From the NCBI RefSeq assembly GCF_036399935.1, contig NZ_DASWMD010000055.1, positions 1 to 64,000 of the forward strand: a stretch of 64,000 bases of DNA. Reading direction: 5' to 3'. Position numbers and translations under genes: made by a program. This document shows, one piece after another, positions 45,461 through 52,913 of the stretch; within the stretch, counting starts at the first letter, position 1; every line of letters starts with the position of its first letter. Source of the DNA: Longimicrobium sp036399935 (lineage in GTDB: Bacteria; Gemmatimonadota; Gemmatimonadetes; Longimicrobiales; Longimicrobiaceae). The notes beneath the pieces were generated by a model. That model had not been told where the DNA came from. It worked only from the letters and a program-made list of their open reading frames with translations, and did not search any database.

Positions 45461-45479
45461 CCGGAAGCCGACTTTCCGG
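45461..45479. promoter_or_regulatory. Operator-like inverted repeat at the first ROK gene
   Basis: CCGGAA-N7-TTCCGG lies in the divergent space between the symporter and ROK genes. It shares the GGAA-N7-TTCC core and spacing with the sites at 25980 and 48065, with CC/GG ends instead of TT/AA. A TACGAT box at 45513-45518 may be the -10 of the ROK gene. Confidence 0.5.
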
Positions 45480-45598
45480 TTTTGGAACGATCAGTGACAA
45501 AATGGATGGCCGTACGATAGCGGCCCTCCCACGGGTCCGCAAGCACTTTTCGCCCGCGCATCCGGCGCCGCCACATCCATCCCCCGCCCCCCCGCATC

Positions 45599-46819
45599 GT
45601 GCGCAAGATCGACCCCCGCAACTTCCAGCGTGCCACCCGCACCACCAGCAAGGAGATCAACCGCCAGATCGTGCTGAACCTCGTCCGCGAGTACCAGCCG
45701 ATCTCCCGGGCAGACCTGGCGCGCCGCATGGAGGTGGCGCGCGGCATGGTGAGCCCGCTGGTGAACGAGCTGATCGAGGGCGGGCTGCTGTACGAGGCGG
45801 CGGTGGGCACCTCGCGGCGGGGCCGCAAGCCCACGCTGCTGCACGTGCGCGCGCACGACCGGTTGGCCGTGGGCATCGACGTGCGCCTGAGCGAAACGCA
45901 GGTGATGCTCGCCGATTTCGCCGGCCGCACCCTCGCGCTGGAGATGCTGCGGACCCCGGCCACGCCGGACGAGCTGATCGCGGAGCTGGGCGCGCGCGTC
46001 CGCCGGCTGCTCGAAGCCAACTCCGCCGCCGGCGAGTGCCAGGGGATCGGCCTGGTCGTCCCCGGTACGGTGGACAGCGAGACGGGGCGCCTGGTGAACG
46101 CGCCCACGCTGGGCTGGCGCGACGTGGACCTGCGCGGCGCGCTCGAGGCGGCGGTAGGGATCGAGGTGACCATCGAGCGCGACGCCGTGGCCTGCGCCCT
46201 GGCGCAGATGTGGCTGGCGCACCCGGTCGGCGGGGCGCTGGACAGCTTCGCCTATGTCACCTTTTCCGACGGCGTGGGCGCGGGCCTGGTGATCAACGGG
46301 CGGGTGGTGCGCGGGCACCGCGACGCGGCCGGCGAGTTCGGGCACATCCCCCTGACGATGGACGGACCCGCCTGCCTCTGCGGCTCGCGCGGATGCTGGG
46401 AGGCGTACACCTCCAGCCACGCCATCGTCGCGCGCTACCTGGGCCGCGAGCTGGCGACCCGCGACAGCTACGCGGCCGTCCGCGAGTCGGGGATGACGGT
46501 CGCCGACGTGATCGCCCGCGCCCGGTCCGGCGACGCGGGGGCCCTTTCCGCGCTGGAGCTGACGGGGCGGCTGATGGGGCTGGGGCTGGCGGCCATCGTC
46601 AACGCGGTGAACCCGGCGCGGATCGTGGTCGGCGGCGAGGTGGCGGCCGCGTGGGACATCGTCGGGCCCCCCGCGCTGGCCGCCATGGCCGAGCGCACGC
46701 TGACCACCGGCACCGCCTCCACCCCCGTGTCGCCCGAGGCATCGGACCAGCAGACCCGCCTGCGCGGCGCCGCGGCCCTGGTCGTCGCCCCCACCTTCGC
46801 CGCACCCGCCATCGGCTGA
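45599..46819 (+). CDS. ROK-family transcriptional regulator, paralogue 1
   Basis: The 406-residue protein has an N-terminal winged helix (about 15-75: EINRQIVLNLVREYQPISRADLARRMEVARGMVSPLVNELI) and a ROK sugar-binding domain. That domain includes GIGLVVPGTVDSETG, the GEFGHIPL loop and the zinc motif CLCGSRGCWE (about 258-267). ROK repressors of this build, like NagC and XylR, release DNA on binding a sugar or sugar phosphate. The GTG start lacks a Shine-Dalgarno site, so translation may be leaderless. It is divergent from the symporter operon, its likely target. Confidence 0.92.
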   Translation: MRKIDPRNFQRATRTTSKEINRQIVLNLVREYQPISRADLARRMEVARGMVSPLVNELIEGGLLYEAAVGTSRRGRKPTLLHVRAHDRLAVGIDVRLSETQVMLADFAGRTLALEMLRTPATPDELIAELGARVRRLLEANSAAGECQGIGLVVPGTVDSETGRLVNAPTLGWRDVDLRGALEAAVGIEVTIERDAVACALAQMWLAHPVGGALDSFAYVTFSDGVGAGLVINGRVVRGHRDAAGEFGHIPLTMDGPACLCGSRGCWEAYTSSHAIVARYLGRELATRDSYAAVRESGMTVADVIARARSGDAGALSALELTGRLMGLGLAAIVNAVNPARIVVGGEVAAAWDIVGPPALAAMAERTLTTGTASTPVSPEASDQQTRLRGAAALVVAPTFAAPAIG

Positions 46820-46827
46820 ACGCGGCG

Positions 46828-48048
46828 TCAGGCCACCTTGGGCGCGGCGAACTTGCGGGCCACCAGCAGGGCCGTGGCCCCGCGCAGCCGCGCCGCGCCT
46901 CCCTCGTGCGGCGTGGGGACGAGCGGGGTGGCGGCCGCGGCGGCGGTCAGCGTGCGGCGGCGGACGCCCTCGGCCACCACCTCGGCAATCAGGTCCCACC
47001 CGGCGGTGATCTCGCCCGCCACCAGCACCCGCGCCGGGCTGAGCGCGGTGATGATCCCCGCCAGCCCGATCCCCAGGTACTGCCCCGTTTCCAGCAGCGC
47101 CTTCCTGGCCCGTTCGTCGCCGGAGCGCACGCGGGCGATCAGGTCTTCCATGGTGAAGCCGCTCTGCCGCAGGTGCTCGCGGCTGTCGGGCGCGCGGACG
47201 TCCAGGCCGAAGTAGCGGGCCATCGTGGCCACGTTGGAGGTGTACGCCTCCAGGCACCCCTGCAGCCCGCACATGCAGTGGGGCCCGTCCAGCGAAAGCG
47301 GCAGGTGGCCGAACTCGCCCGCCGTGTCTCCGTGGCCCCGGAACACCTCCCCATCCTCCACCACGCCCACGCCCACCCCGTCCGACACGGTGACGTAGAC
47401 GAAGTTGTCGGCCTCGTCGCCGTGGAAGGGGGGCAGCCACATGTGCGCCAGGGCGCAGGCGATGGGCGCGTTCTCCACGAACACGCGCAGCCCCGTTCCC
47501 GCCGCCAGCGCCTCACGGATCTCCACGTCGCGCCAGCCGAGCTGCGGTGAATTGAGGATGTGGCCGGTGCGCCGGTGGATCATGCCCGGCACCACGATGC
47601 CGATTCCCTCGCACCCCTGCACCTGGTGCTCGCGGAGCAGGCGAGTGACGCGGGTGACGAGCTCGGCCACCAGCGCGCCGGGCGAAAGGAGCGTGGGGAA
47701 CGACTCCAGGGCCACCTGCCGCCCGTCCAGGTCGGTGAGCGCGACGACGGTGCGGCTGAAGCGCACGTCGACGGCGATGGCGTACTGGTCGCGCGAGCGC
47801 ACGTGCAGCAGCGTGGGCTTGCGGCCGCGCGGCACGTTGGCGAGCGCGCCCTCGAAAATCACGCCGTCGGCGATCAGCCCCTCGACGATCTGGGTGATCA
47901 TCCCGCGGCCCACGTGCATGCGCCTGGCCAGGTCCGCCCGCGAAAGCGGCTCGTGCTCGCGAACCAGGTTCAGCACGATCTTGCGGTTGATCTCCCGGGG
48001 GGTGGACCGCGTCGCGCGCCGAAACTGCCCCGTGTTGATCTTGCGCAT
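46828..48048 (-). CDS. ROK-family transcriptional regulator, paralogue 2
   Basis: This protein also has 406 residues and aligns along its length with the ROK protein it converges on, eight bases away. It has a winged helix (EINRKIVLNLVREHEPLSRADLARRMHVGRGMITQIVEGL), GIGIVVPGMIHRRTG, GEFGHLPLSLD and the zinc motif CMCGLQGCLE. The two probably arose by inverted duplication and then took different operators. An inverted repeat 17 bases before its start suggests autorepression. The ligand is unknown but is likely a sugar from the nearby degradation genes. Confidence 0.92.
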   Translation of the reverse strand: MRKINTGQFRRATRSTPREINRKIVLNLVREHEPLSRADLARRMHVGRGMITQIVEGLIADGVIFEGALANVPRGRKPTLLHVRSRDQYAIAVDVRFSRTVVALTDLDGRQVALESFPTLLSPGALVAELVTRVTRLLREHQVQGCEGIGIVVPGMIHRRTGHILNSPQLGWRDVEIREALAAGTGLRVFVENAPIACALAHMWLPPFHGDEADNFVYVTVSDGVGVGVVEDGEVFRGHGDTAGEFGHLPLSLDGPHCMCGLQGCLEAYTSNVATMARYFGLDVRAPDSREHLRQSGFTMEDLIARVRSGDERARKALLETGQYLGIGLAGIITALSPARVLVAGEITAGWDLIAEVVAEGVRRRTLTAAAAATPLVPTPHEGGAARLRGATALLVARKFAAPKVA

Positions 48049-48064
48049 CGGTCGTCTCCGGGAT

Positions 48065-48083
48065 TTGGAAGCTTCTCTTCCAA
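48065..48083 (-). promoter_or_regulatory. ROK autoregulatory operator
   Basis: TTGGAAG-N5-CTTCCAA, a perfect inverted repeat, lies 17-35 bases before the second ROK gene and overlaps a -10-like TAGAAAT on the minus strand. An identical site precedes the small gene at 26030. Confidence 0.65.
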
Positions 48084-48209
48084 TTTCTACGGATCGCGCC
48101 CGTCACACAAGGCTTTCTTACGGAACGTCCCGATCCACACGCCAGGCCGGCCGCAGGCAATACGCTGCGGCCCGCCATGAAGCGTGATTGGAACCAGGCA
48201 GCCCGCGGT

Positions 48210-48590
48210 CTACAACAGGAGATCGGCGGGGATCCCGAGCTTATCCCGCAGGGCCTGGATCTGGCCCTTCGAAAGATCGCGCTTACCGCTCATGAAATCC
48301 GAAAGCCGGCTCCGTCCGCCCATGATCTCAGCGAGTTCCGCGCGGTTCATGCCCCTCTGTTCGGCCATGAACTGAACGAGGTCCGCGGGTGTGAGGTCGG
48401 AATCGTCGATGGGATCGTGTCGCGCTTCGTAATCCTCCACGAGGACCGACAGCAGTTCCAAACGATCCGACTCCGCGCTGAAAGGCGCAGGATCCAGGTC
48501 CAAGAGGCGGTCGATCTCCGCAACGGCGGTATCGTACTCAACCGGCGTGCGGAGAACGTGCGGACCCGGGCTCTCGCTCATTGTAACCAT
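48210..48590 (-). CDS. HigA-like antitoxin (XRE family)
   Basis: The 126-residue protein has the HigA layout: an N-terminal helical segment (EYDTAVAEIDRLLDLDP, ESDRLELLSVLVEDYEARHDPID) and a helix-turn-helix (ADLVQFMAEQRGMNRAELAEIMGGRSRLSDFMSGKRDLS, about 65-105). HigA neutralises the HigB mRNA interferase and represses the operon. No RelE/HigB-like gene lies on either side, so this copy looks orphaned or acts only as a regulator. ATG 48590 was chosen; ATG 48581 is also possible. Confidence 0.8.
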   Translation of the reverse strand: MVTMSESPGPHVLRTPVEYDTAVAEIDRLLDLDPAPFSAESDRLELLSVLVEDYEARHDPIDDSDLTPADLVQFMAEQRGMNRAELAEIMGGRSRLSDFMSGKRDLSKGQIQALRDKLGIPADLLL

Positions 48591-48754
48591 TCCGCTTCCC
48601 ACGTTGATCGTCGGCCGCTCAGCATCACTGCCTGGGGGGGCTTCTTCGTTTGGCAATTCGATGGCCCTGCTCGTGCGAAACGGCGGGGCTTCACGCTACT
48701 TTATGCGTTCAGGCAGTCATCGCGGGCGGCCACGCCGACAGGAGCCGATCAGGG

Positions 48755-49600
48755 ATGAGGGAGATGAGCATCGTGGGTCGCGGACGTATCGCCCTGATGG
48801 CGGCGTCGATCCTGTTGTGCAGCCCGGCGGCTGCCCAGGAGACCGCATGCCCCGTGGACGTGGGCTGCGTGCGAACGCCGGAGCCGGGGACGGCAGCCGT
48901 GGAGTGGCGCGCGGGGCTGGACTACGGGCACGTGAGGTTCAGCGGCGCGAGCGTGGACCCCTGGCACACCACCACGGCCGAGGTGTCGCGCAAGGACCCG
49001 GGCGTCAGCCTGATCGCGCGGCTGAACTGGGCGCAGCGTTTTGGGGAAAACGGAGTGCAGGTGGAGATGGATGCGTATCCGCGTATCGCCCGCGGCACCT
49101 ACGCGTACCTGAACGCGGGGTATTCCGAGGCTTCCATCTTTCCCATCGCGCGGATCGGGGCGGAGATCTACACCAGCCCCGCGAGCGGCACCGAGGCCTC
49201 CATCGGAATGCGGCACCTGGAGTTCCAGAACGCGCGCGCCACCATCTTCACGGGCTCGGCGGGGCTGTACCGGGGCAACTACTACTTCTCCGCGCGCCCG
49301 TTCATCACGCCGCAGGACGACGGCACCTCCGTTTCGGGATCGCTCCTGGCGCGCCGCTACTTCTCCTCCGCCGATTCCTACGCCACGCTCGTCGTCGGCG
49401 CGGGAACGTCCCCCACGGAGTCGCCGCTGGAGTTCGAGCTGGGGCGCGCGAACACGTACCGGGTGGGGCTGTACGGAAAGACGCCGCTGGGCGGGGGCCT
49501 GGGCGTGCGCTGGTCCACCGGCTACGAGCACGAGTCGCTGAGCGATGTGGAGGACCGTGACCGCGTGTCGTTCAGCCTGGGCCTGGACGCGCGGCTGTAA
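48755..49600 (+). CDS. YaiO-family outer-membrane beta-barrel protein
   Basis: The 281-residue protein has a signal peptide (to about SPAAAQ, 28) and a small barrel with YaiO-type repeats: LIARLNWAQRFGENGVQVEMDAYPRIARGTYAYLNAGYS, then IGAEIYTSPASGTEASIGMRHLEF and SGSLLARRYFSSADSYATLVVGAG. YaiO proteins often sit with exopolysaccharide glycosyltransferases, but none is adjacent here. The N-terminal TPR part seen in some members is absent. ATG 48755 has AGGAG ten bases upstream. Confidence 0.82.
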   Translation: MREMSIVGRGRIALMAASILLCSPAAAQETACPVDVGCVRTPEPGTAAVEWRAGLDYGHVRFSGASVDPWHTTTAEVSRKDPGVSLIARLNWAQRFGENGVQVEMDAYPRIARGTYAYLNAGYSEASIFPIARIGAEIYTSPASGTEASIGMRHLEFQNARATIFTGSAGLYRGNYYFSARPFITPQDDGTSVSGSLLARRYFSSADSYATLVVGAGTSPTESPLEFELGRANTYRVGLYGKTPLGGGLGVRWSTGYEHESLSDVEDRDRVSFSLGLDARL

Positions 49601-49601
49601 G

Positions 49602-50033
49602 TCACGCGGGCGGGCGCCGCTGGTACGCTTCCTCGGCCCAGGCGCAGAACGACTCCGCCTTGCGAAGGATCGCGGACGCGTCTGCCATCGTACTGTACAC
49701 TCCCTGGTAGGAGACGGCGTCCTTCTTCTTGACGATGGCCCTGAGCAGGTCGACCGCCTCGGGCGAAGGGTTCTTCAGGGCGGCGAGCAGGGCGTCCGGC
49801 GCTCTGACGTGCTCGCCTTCGGTGGACTTGAACCCGCCATACGCAATCGTGATCGCGTCGTTGTAGGCGATCGCCGCGTGAATGGCGATCACCGAAATCG
49901 CGTTGCCGTACCGGGTCTCGTCCGTCGCGAGATTTTCCAGAGCCTTCGCGCTCTGCAGCAGGGCAGAGCCGACGTTGCGGTACTTCGCCGCCTGGTGCCG
50001 GTCCGTATCCTTGCGCCGCCCCCGTGTTACCAC
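49602..50033 (-). CDS. HEPN-like protein paired with a nucleotidyltransferase
   Basis: The 143-residue all-helical protein (LQSAKALENLATDETRYGNAISVIAIHAAIAYNDAITIAYGG) resembles HEPN toxins, which are RNases often encoded with MNT nucleotidyltransferases. The usual R-x4-6-H catalytic motif is not clear: the nearest arginine before IAIH is eleven residues away. It may therefore be a variant or non-catalytic HEPN. It starts at GTG 50033 inside the end of the nucleotidyltransferase gene, so the two are coupled. Its stop is two bases from the YaiO gene end. Confidence 0.65.
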   Translation of the reverse strand: MVTRGRRKDTDRHQAAKYRNVGSALLQSAKALENLATDETRYGNAISVIAIHAAIAYNDAITIAYGGFKSTEGEHVRAPDALLAALKNPSPEAVDLLRAIVKKKDAVSYQGVYSTMADASAILRKAESFCAWAEEAYQRRPPA

Positions 50034-50659
50034 AGCAGTTCCTCCAGTGGCTTTCCATGGATCCGCCGGCCTTCGCGGATTGCGTCGCCTAGGAAGCTCT
50101 CTGAGCTGCGCGCCTGCCGGCGAGCCGTCGCCAGGTCCAGCACCACGGGCGAGAGCACCACACCAAAGTACGTTCGGAGTGCTGGCGCACGCGCCGAGAG
50201 CGTGTCGTGCACCGCTTCGGCATCCCGTGCGTCGGGCGTGATGACGAGAACGTCGAGATCGCTTCCGGGAACGTCGTCGCCCCGGGCGGCGCTCCCGAAC
50301 AGATAAGCGCTCAGCACACGTCCCTCCGCCGCGCCTGCCTCGTCCAGCAGTATCCGCCGCAGTTCCACGAACAACTCTTCAGCCCGCTGGCGCTCCGCGC
50401 GAAAGAGCGGCAGGAGACCGTCGCGCACGAGGTGGTGGTTCTCGTTCAAACGATAGAGATGCTGGGCCGACGTTTCCTCCATCAGCACGACACCGAGTTG
50501 CGTCAGCTCTCCCAACCCGCGTTGCGTCATTGCGCGGCTGGCATGTGCCTGCCGCGCGATTTCACGCCCGGACAGCGGCTGATGTGCGTCCGCCAGCACG
50601 CGCAGTGCACGCACGCGTACGCCTGAGGAAAGGATACCATTGAGCGGGGCGAAAAGCAT
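50027..50659 (-). CDS. MNT-type nucleotidyltransferase with winged helix
   Basis: The 210-residue protein joins an N-terminal winged helix (about 1-75: LSGREIARQAHASRAMTQRGLGELTQLGVVLME) to a minimal nucleotidyltransferase with GSAARGDDVPGSDLDVLVI (about 115-133), the GS...DxD motif of the MntA family. MntA-like enzymes AMPylate or otherwise nucleotide-tag their HEPN partner to inactivate it; the fused DNA-binding domain could add autorepression. The sequence is complete, unlike many decayed copies. The HEPN-like gene overlaps it by seven bases. Confidence 0.82.
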   Translation of the reverse strand: MLFAPLNGILSSGVRVRALRVLADAHQPLSGREIARQAHASRAMTQRGLGELTQLGVVLMEETSAQHLYRLNENHHLVRDGLLPLFRAERQRAEELFVELRRILLDEAGAAEGRVLSAYLFGSAARGDDVPGSDLDVLVITPDARDAEAVHDTLSARAPALRTYFGVVLSPVVLDLATARRQARSSESFLGDAIREGRRIHGKPLEELLW

Positions 50660-50794
50660 GGTATACGTCGCTGAGGGCTCCCGTCCGATGATCTTGCGCG
50701 TGGCCGCTCGAATAGGCCATGTGGCCTAGTTTTGCGGCCATCCGAAAGATGCTTGAACCCGCTACGGAGCGCAAGCGTCAGTGTTGCGACGTGA

Positions 50795-50825
50795 AAAAAG
50801 CAGGGTGGCTTCGCAGCCACCCTGC
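50795..50825 (-). terminator. Terminator of the tRNA-Gln transcript
   Basis: On the minus strand GCAGGGTGGCT pairs with AGCCACCCTGC (50815-50825 with 50800-50810, four-base loop) and is followed by CTTTTTTC. It lies eight bases past the tRNA 3' end. Confidence 0.9.
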
Positions 50826-50832
50826 TTGAAAG

Positions 50833-50903
50833 TTGCCCCCGGAGGATTCGAACCTCCACTAGAAGTTCCAAAGACTCCTGTGCTGCCATTACACCAGGGG
50901 GCA
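50833..50903 (-). tRNA. tRNA-Gln (anticodon TTG)
   Basis: The minus strand folds into a cloverleaf: acceptor TGCCCCC / GGGGGCA with discriminator A (50833), anticodon stem GGAGT / ACTTC with loop CTTTGGA (anticodon TTG), and T arm GGAGG-TTCGAAT-CCTCC. CCA is not encoded. It lies 37 bases after ispE and may be processed from that transcript. Confidence 0.95.
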
Positions 50904-50940
50904 CCGAGCGCGTCGCCTTAAGCTACATGCACGCCGAAAA

Positions 50941-51849
50941 TTATCCCACCTCGCCAATCGGGTCAACCCGGCATACGGGCTCATCCTCCAGCGTATCCGC
51001 CGCCCACACGCTCATCCCCAGCCCACGCAGCCGCTCCATCGCCGCATCCCGCTCCGTCGCGACATCGAACACGCCGAAGACGGATGAGCCGCTTCCCGCC
51101 ATCAGCGCGACAGATGCGCCGTGGTCTCGGAGCGCGTCCACGGCATGCGCGATCAGCGGGATCTGCTCGGCGACGACGGGCTGGAAGTCGTTCTCCGCGA
51201 GCGTGGCGACGGCGGCCCAGTCCGTCAACTGCTCGATCGGGATGGACCTGGATCGGGGCTGATATCCGCCACCCCTCTGCTCGGCCACGCGCCGGAAAGC
51301 GTCCGGCGTCGCCATGGCCACGCCGGGATGCGCGATCACGATTGGACGTGTGGGAAGCGGCGGCAGGGACAGCAGGCGCTCGCCGCGGCTCCACGCCAGG
51401 GCCAGCGGCGACCCGGAGAGGAAGAAGGGGACGTCGCTTCCCAGCTCGATCGCCATCCCCAGCAGCGCGGCGCGGTCAAACGGCTCCCCGTGCAGCGCAT
51501 TCAGCGCCCGCAGCGTGGCCGCGCAGTCCGATGAACCGCCCCCCAGCCCCGCGGCGGAGGGGATGCGCTTGGTGAGGTGGATGTCGACCGCCGCGGCTTC
51601 GCCCAACTCGCGGTACAACCGCTCCACCGCGCGAACCGCCAGGTTTCGGTCGGGAGGGCCTGTATCTACGCCACCGTCGACCACCAGGCGGATGCCTGGC
51701 GCACCACGATGGACGGTGACGGTGTCCGCCAGTGACACCGCGCAGAACAGCGTCTCCAGGCCGTGGTACCCACTTTCCTCGCGCCCCAGGATGCGCAGGA
51801 AGAGGTTGACCTTGGCCGGTGCGCTGGCGGTGACGGAGTCAGCGCGCAC
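50941..51849 (-). CDS. ispE: 4-diphosphocytidyl-2-C-methyl-D-erythritol kinase
   Basis: The 302-residue enzyme phosphorylates CDP-methylerythritol in the MEP isoprenoid pathway. It has the GHMP-kinase motifs: SAPAKVNLFLRILGRE (9-24), the ATP loop KRIPSAAGLGGGSSDCAATL (about 94-113) and MAGSGSSVFGVF near 250. The length is typical. The GTG start overlaps the upstream membrane-protein gene by 11 bases. It is the last protein gene of a minus-strand series that begins with hflX. Confidence 0.95.
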   Translation of the reverse strand: MRADSVTASAPAKVNLFLRILGREESGYHGLETLFCAVSLADTVTVHRGAPGIRLVVDGGVDTGPPDRNLAVRAVERLYRELGEAAAVDIHLTKRIPSAAGLGGGSSDCAATLRALNALHGEPFDRAALLGMAIELGSDVPFFLSGSPLALAWSRGERLLSLPPLPTRPIVIAHPGVAMATPDAFRRVAEQRGGGYQPRSRSIPIEQLTDWAAVATLAENDFQPVVAEQIPLIAHAVDALRDHGASVALMAGSGSSVFGVFDVATERDAAMERLRGLGMSVWAADTLEDEPVCRVDPIGEVG

Positions 51850-52900
51850 GGATACGGGGGTTCAGCGCAGGGTCCGTTTCCACCGCATCCTCCACGCTCG
51901 TCTCGCTGCGGCGCAGGTCCCGCCAGCGCAGGTTGAGGCGCGCGGCGTAGTACACGCCCAATCCCGTGACCGTGAACCATCCGCCCAGGTGAAAGCCGAT
52001 GGCGAACGAGGCGGCGCGGCTCTTGTCCACTCCCCACAGCCCCAAGCCCCACACGCTCGCCGCCTCGAACGGCCCGAAGAACCCGGGCCCGGAGGGGATG
52101 GAGACGGCCAGCGCGATACACGACTGCAGGAAGAGCGCGCCCACGTAGCCCGGCTCGTCGATTCCGAAAGCGCGAAAGGCCAGCACGAACGAGCCGGCGA
52201 GGAACGCCCACTGGAAGAGCGCCCACGCCACGGAAACGGCCAGAAGCCGGGGGTTCCGCAGCACGTGCAGCCCGCCCAGGAACGCCTTCAGCGCGTCGAC
52301 GAGCGGCCGGCGGAAGGCGGAGGGAAGGATGACCGCCGCTCGTTCCGCCACCGACGCGGCGCGCACGGGGAAGTACGCCATCCACACCAGCGTCGCCAGG
52401 AGCACCGCGGAAACGGCCATCACCACCCGGACGGTGGCCTGCAGGTCTACCGGGCCGCCCGCCACCAGCTCGGGGAACCCGGGCAGCGACATGGCCAGGA
52501 GCAGAAAGGCGATCATCACCACGCCGTCCAGCGCCCGCTCCAGGACCAGCGACGCGAACGCGGCGCTCAGGGTAACGTTCGCCTGGCGCGCGAGGACCCA
52601 GGTGCGGGCGAACTCGCCCAGCCGCGCGGGGAACACGTTGTTCGCGCCAAAGCCGATGCAAACGCCCGCGATGCGCGGCTTCCAGCCGATTCCCGGCGCC
52701 ACCGGGTCCAGGAGCGGCTTCCAGCGCATGGCGCGAATGTGCATCCCCACCGTCGACACCAGCACGGCAGCGCCCAGCAGCAGCAGGTCCGCCTCGCGCA
52801 GGTGCCTCCAGACGTCCGCCCACTCCACGTCCTTCAGCGCCAGCCACAGGAAAAAGACGGTCGCCGCAACCCCGACGACCGTCTTCAGGTGCCGCTTCAT
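51839..52900 (-). CDS. Flippase-like membrane protein (UPF0104, LPG synthase TM-like)
   Basis: The 353-residue protein has about eight membrane helices and the family patterns FGANNVFPARLGEFARTW (about 84-101) and SIPSGPGFFGPFEAA. It belongs to the same group as the product of 23309-24403. A role in moving or modifying lipids is inferred. It overlaps ispE and starts 13 bases after the degenerate HPt gene, so it is probably cotranscribed; there is no obvious functional link with the housekeeping genes around it. Confidence 0.85.
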   Translation of the reverse strand: MKRHLKTVVGVAATVFFLWLALKDVEWADVWRHLREADLLLLGAAVLVSTVGMHIRAMRWKPLLDPVAPGIGWKPRIAGVCIGFGANNVFPARLGEFARTWVLARQANVTLSAAFASLVLERALDGVVMIAFLLLAMSLPGFPELVAGGPVDLQATVRVVMAVSAVLLATLVWMAYFPVRAASVAERAAVILPSAFRRPLVDALKAFLGGLHVLRNPRLLAVSVAWALFQWAFLAGSFVLAFRAFGIDEPGYVGALFLQSCIALAVSIPSGPGFFGPFEAASVWGLGLWGVDKSRAASFAIGFHLGGWFTVTGLGVYYAARLNLRWRDLRRSETSVEDAVETDPALNPRIRAR

Positions 52901-52913
52901 CGATGCTGCCCCG

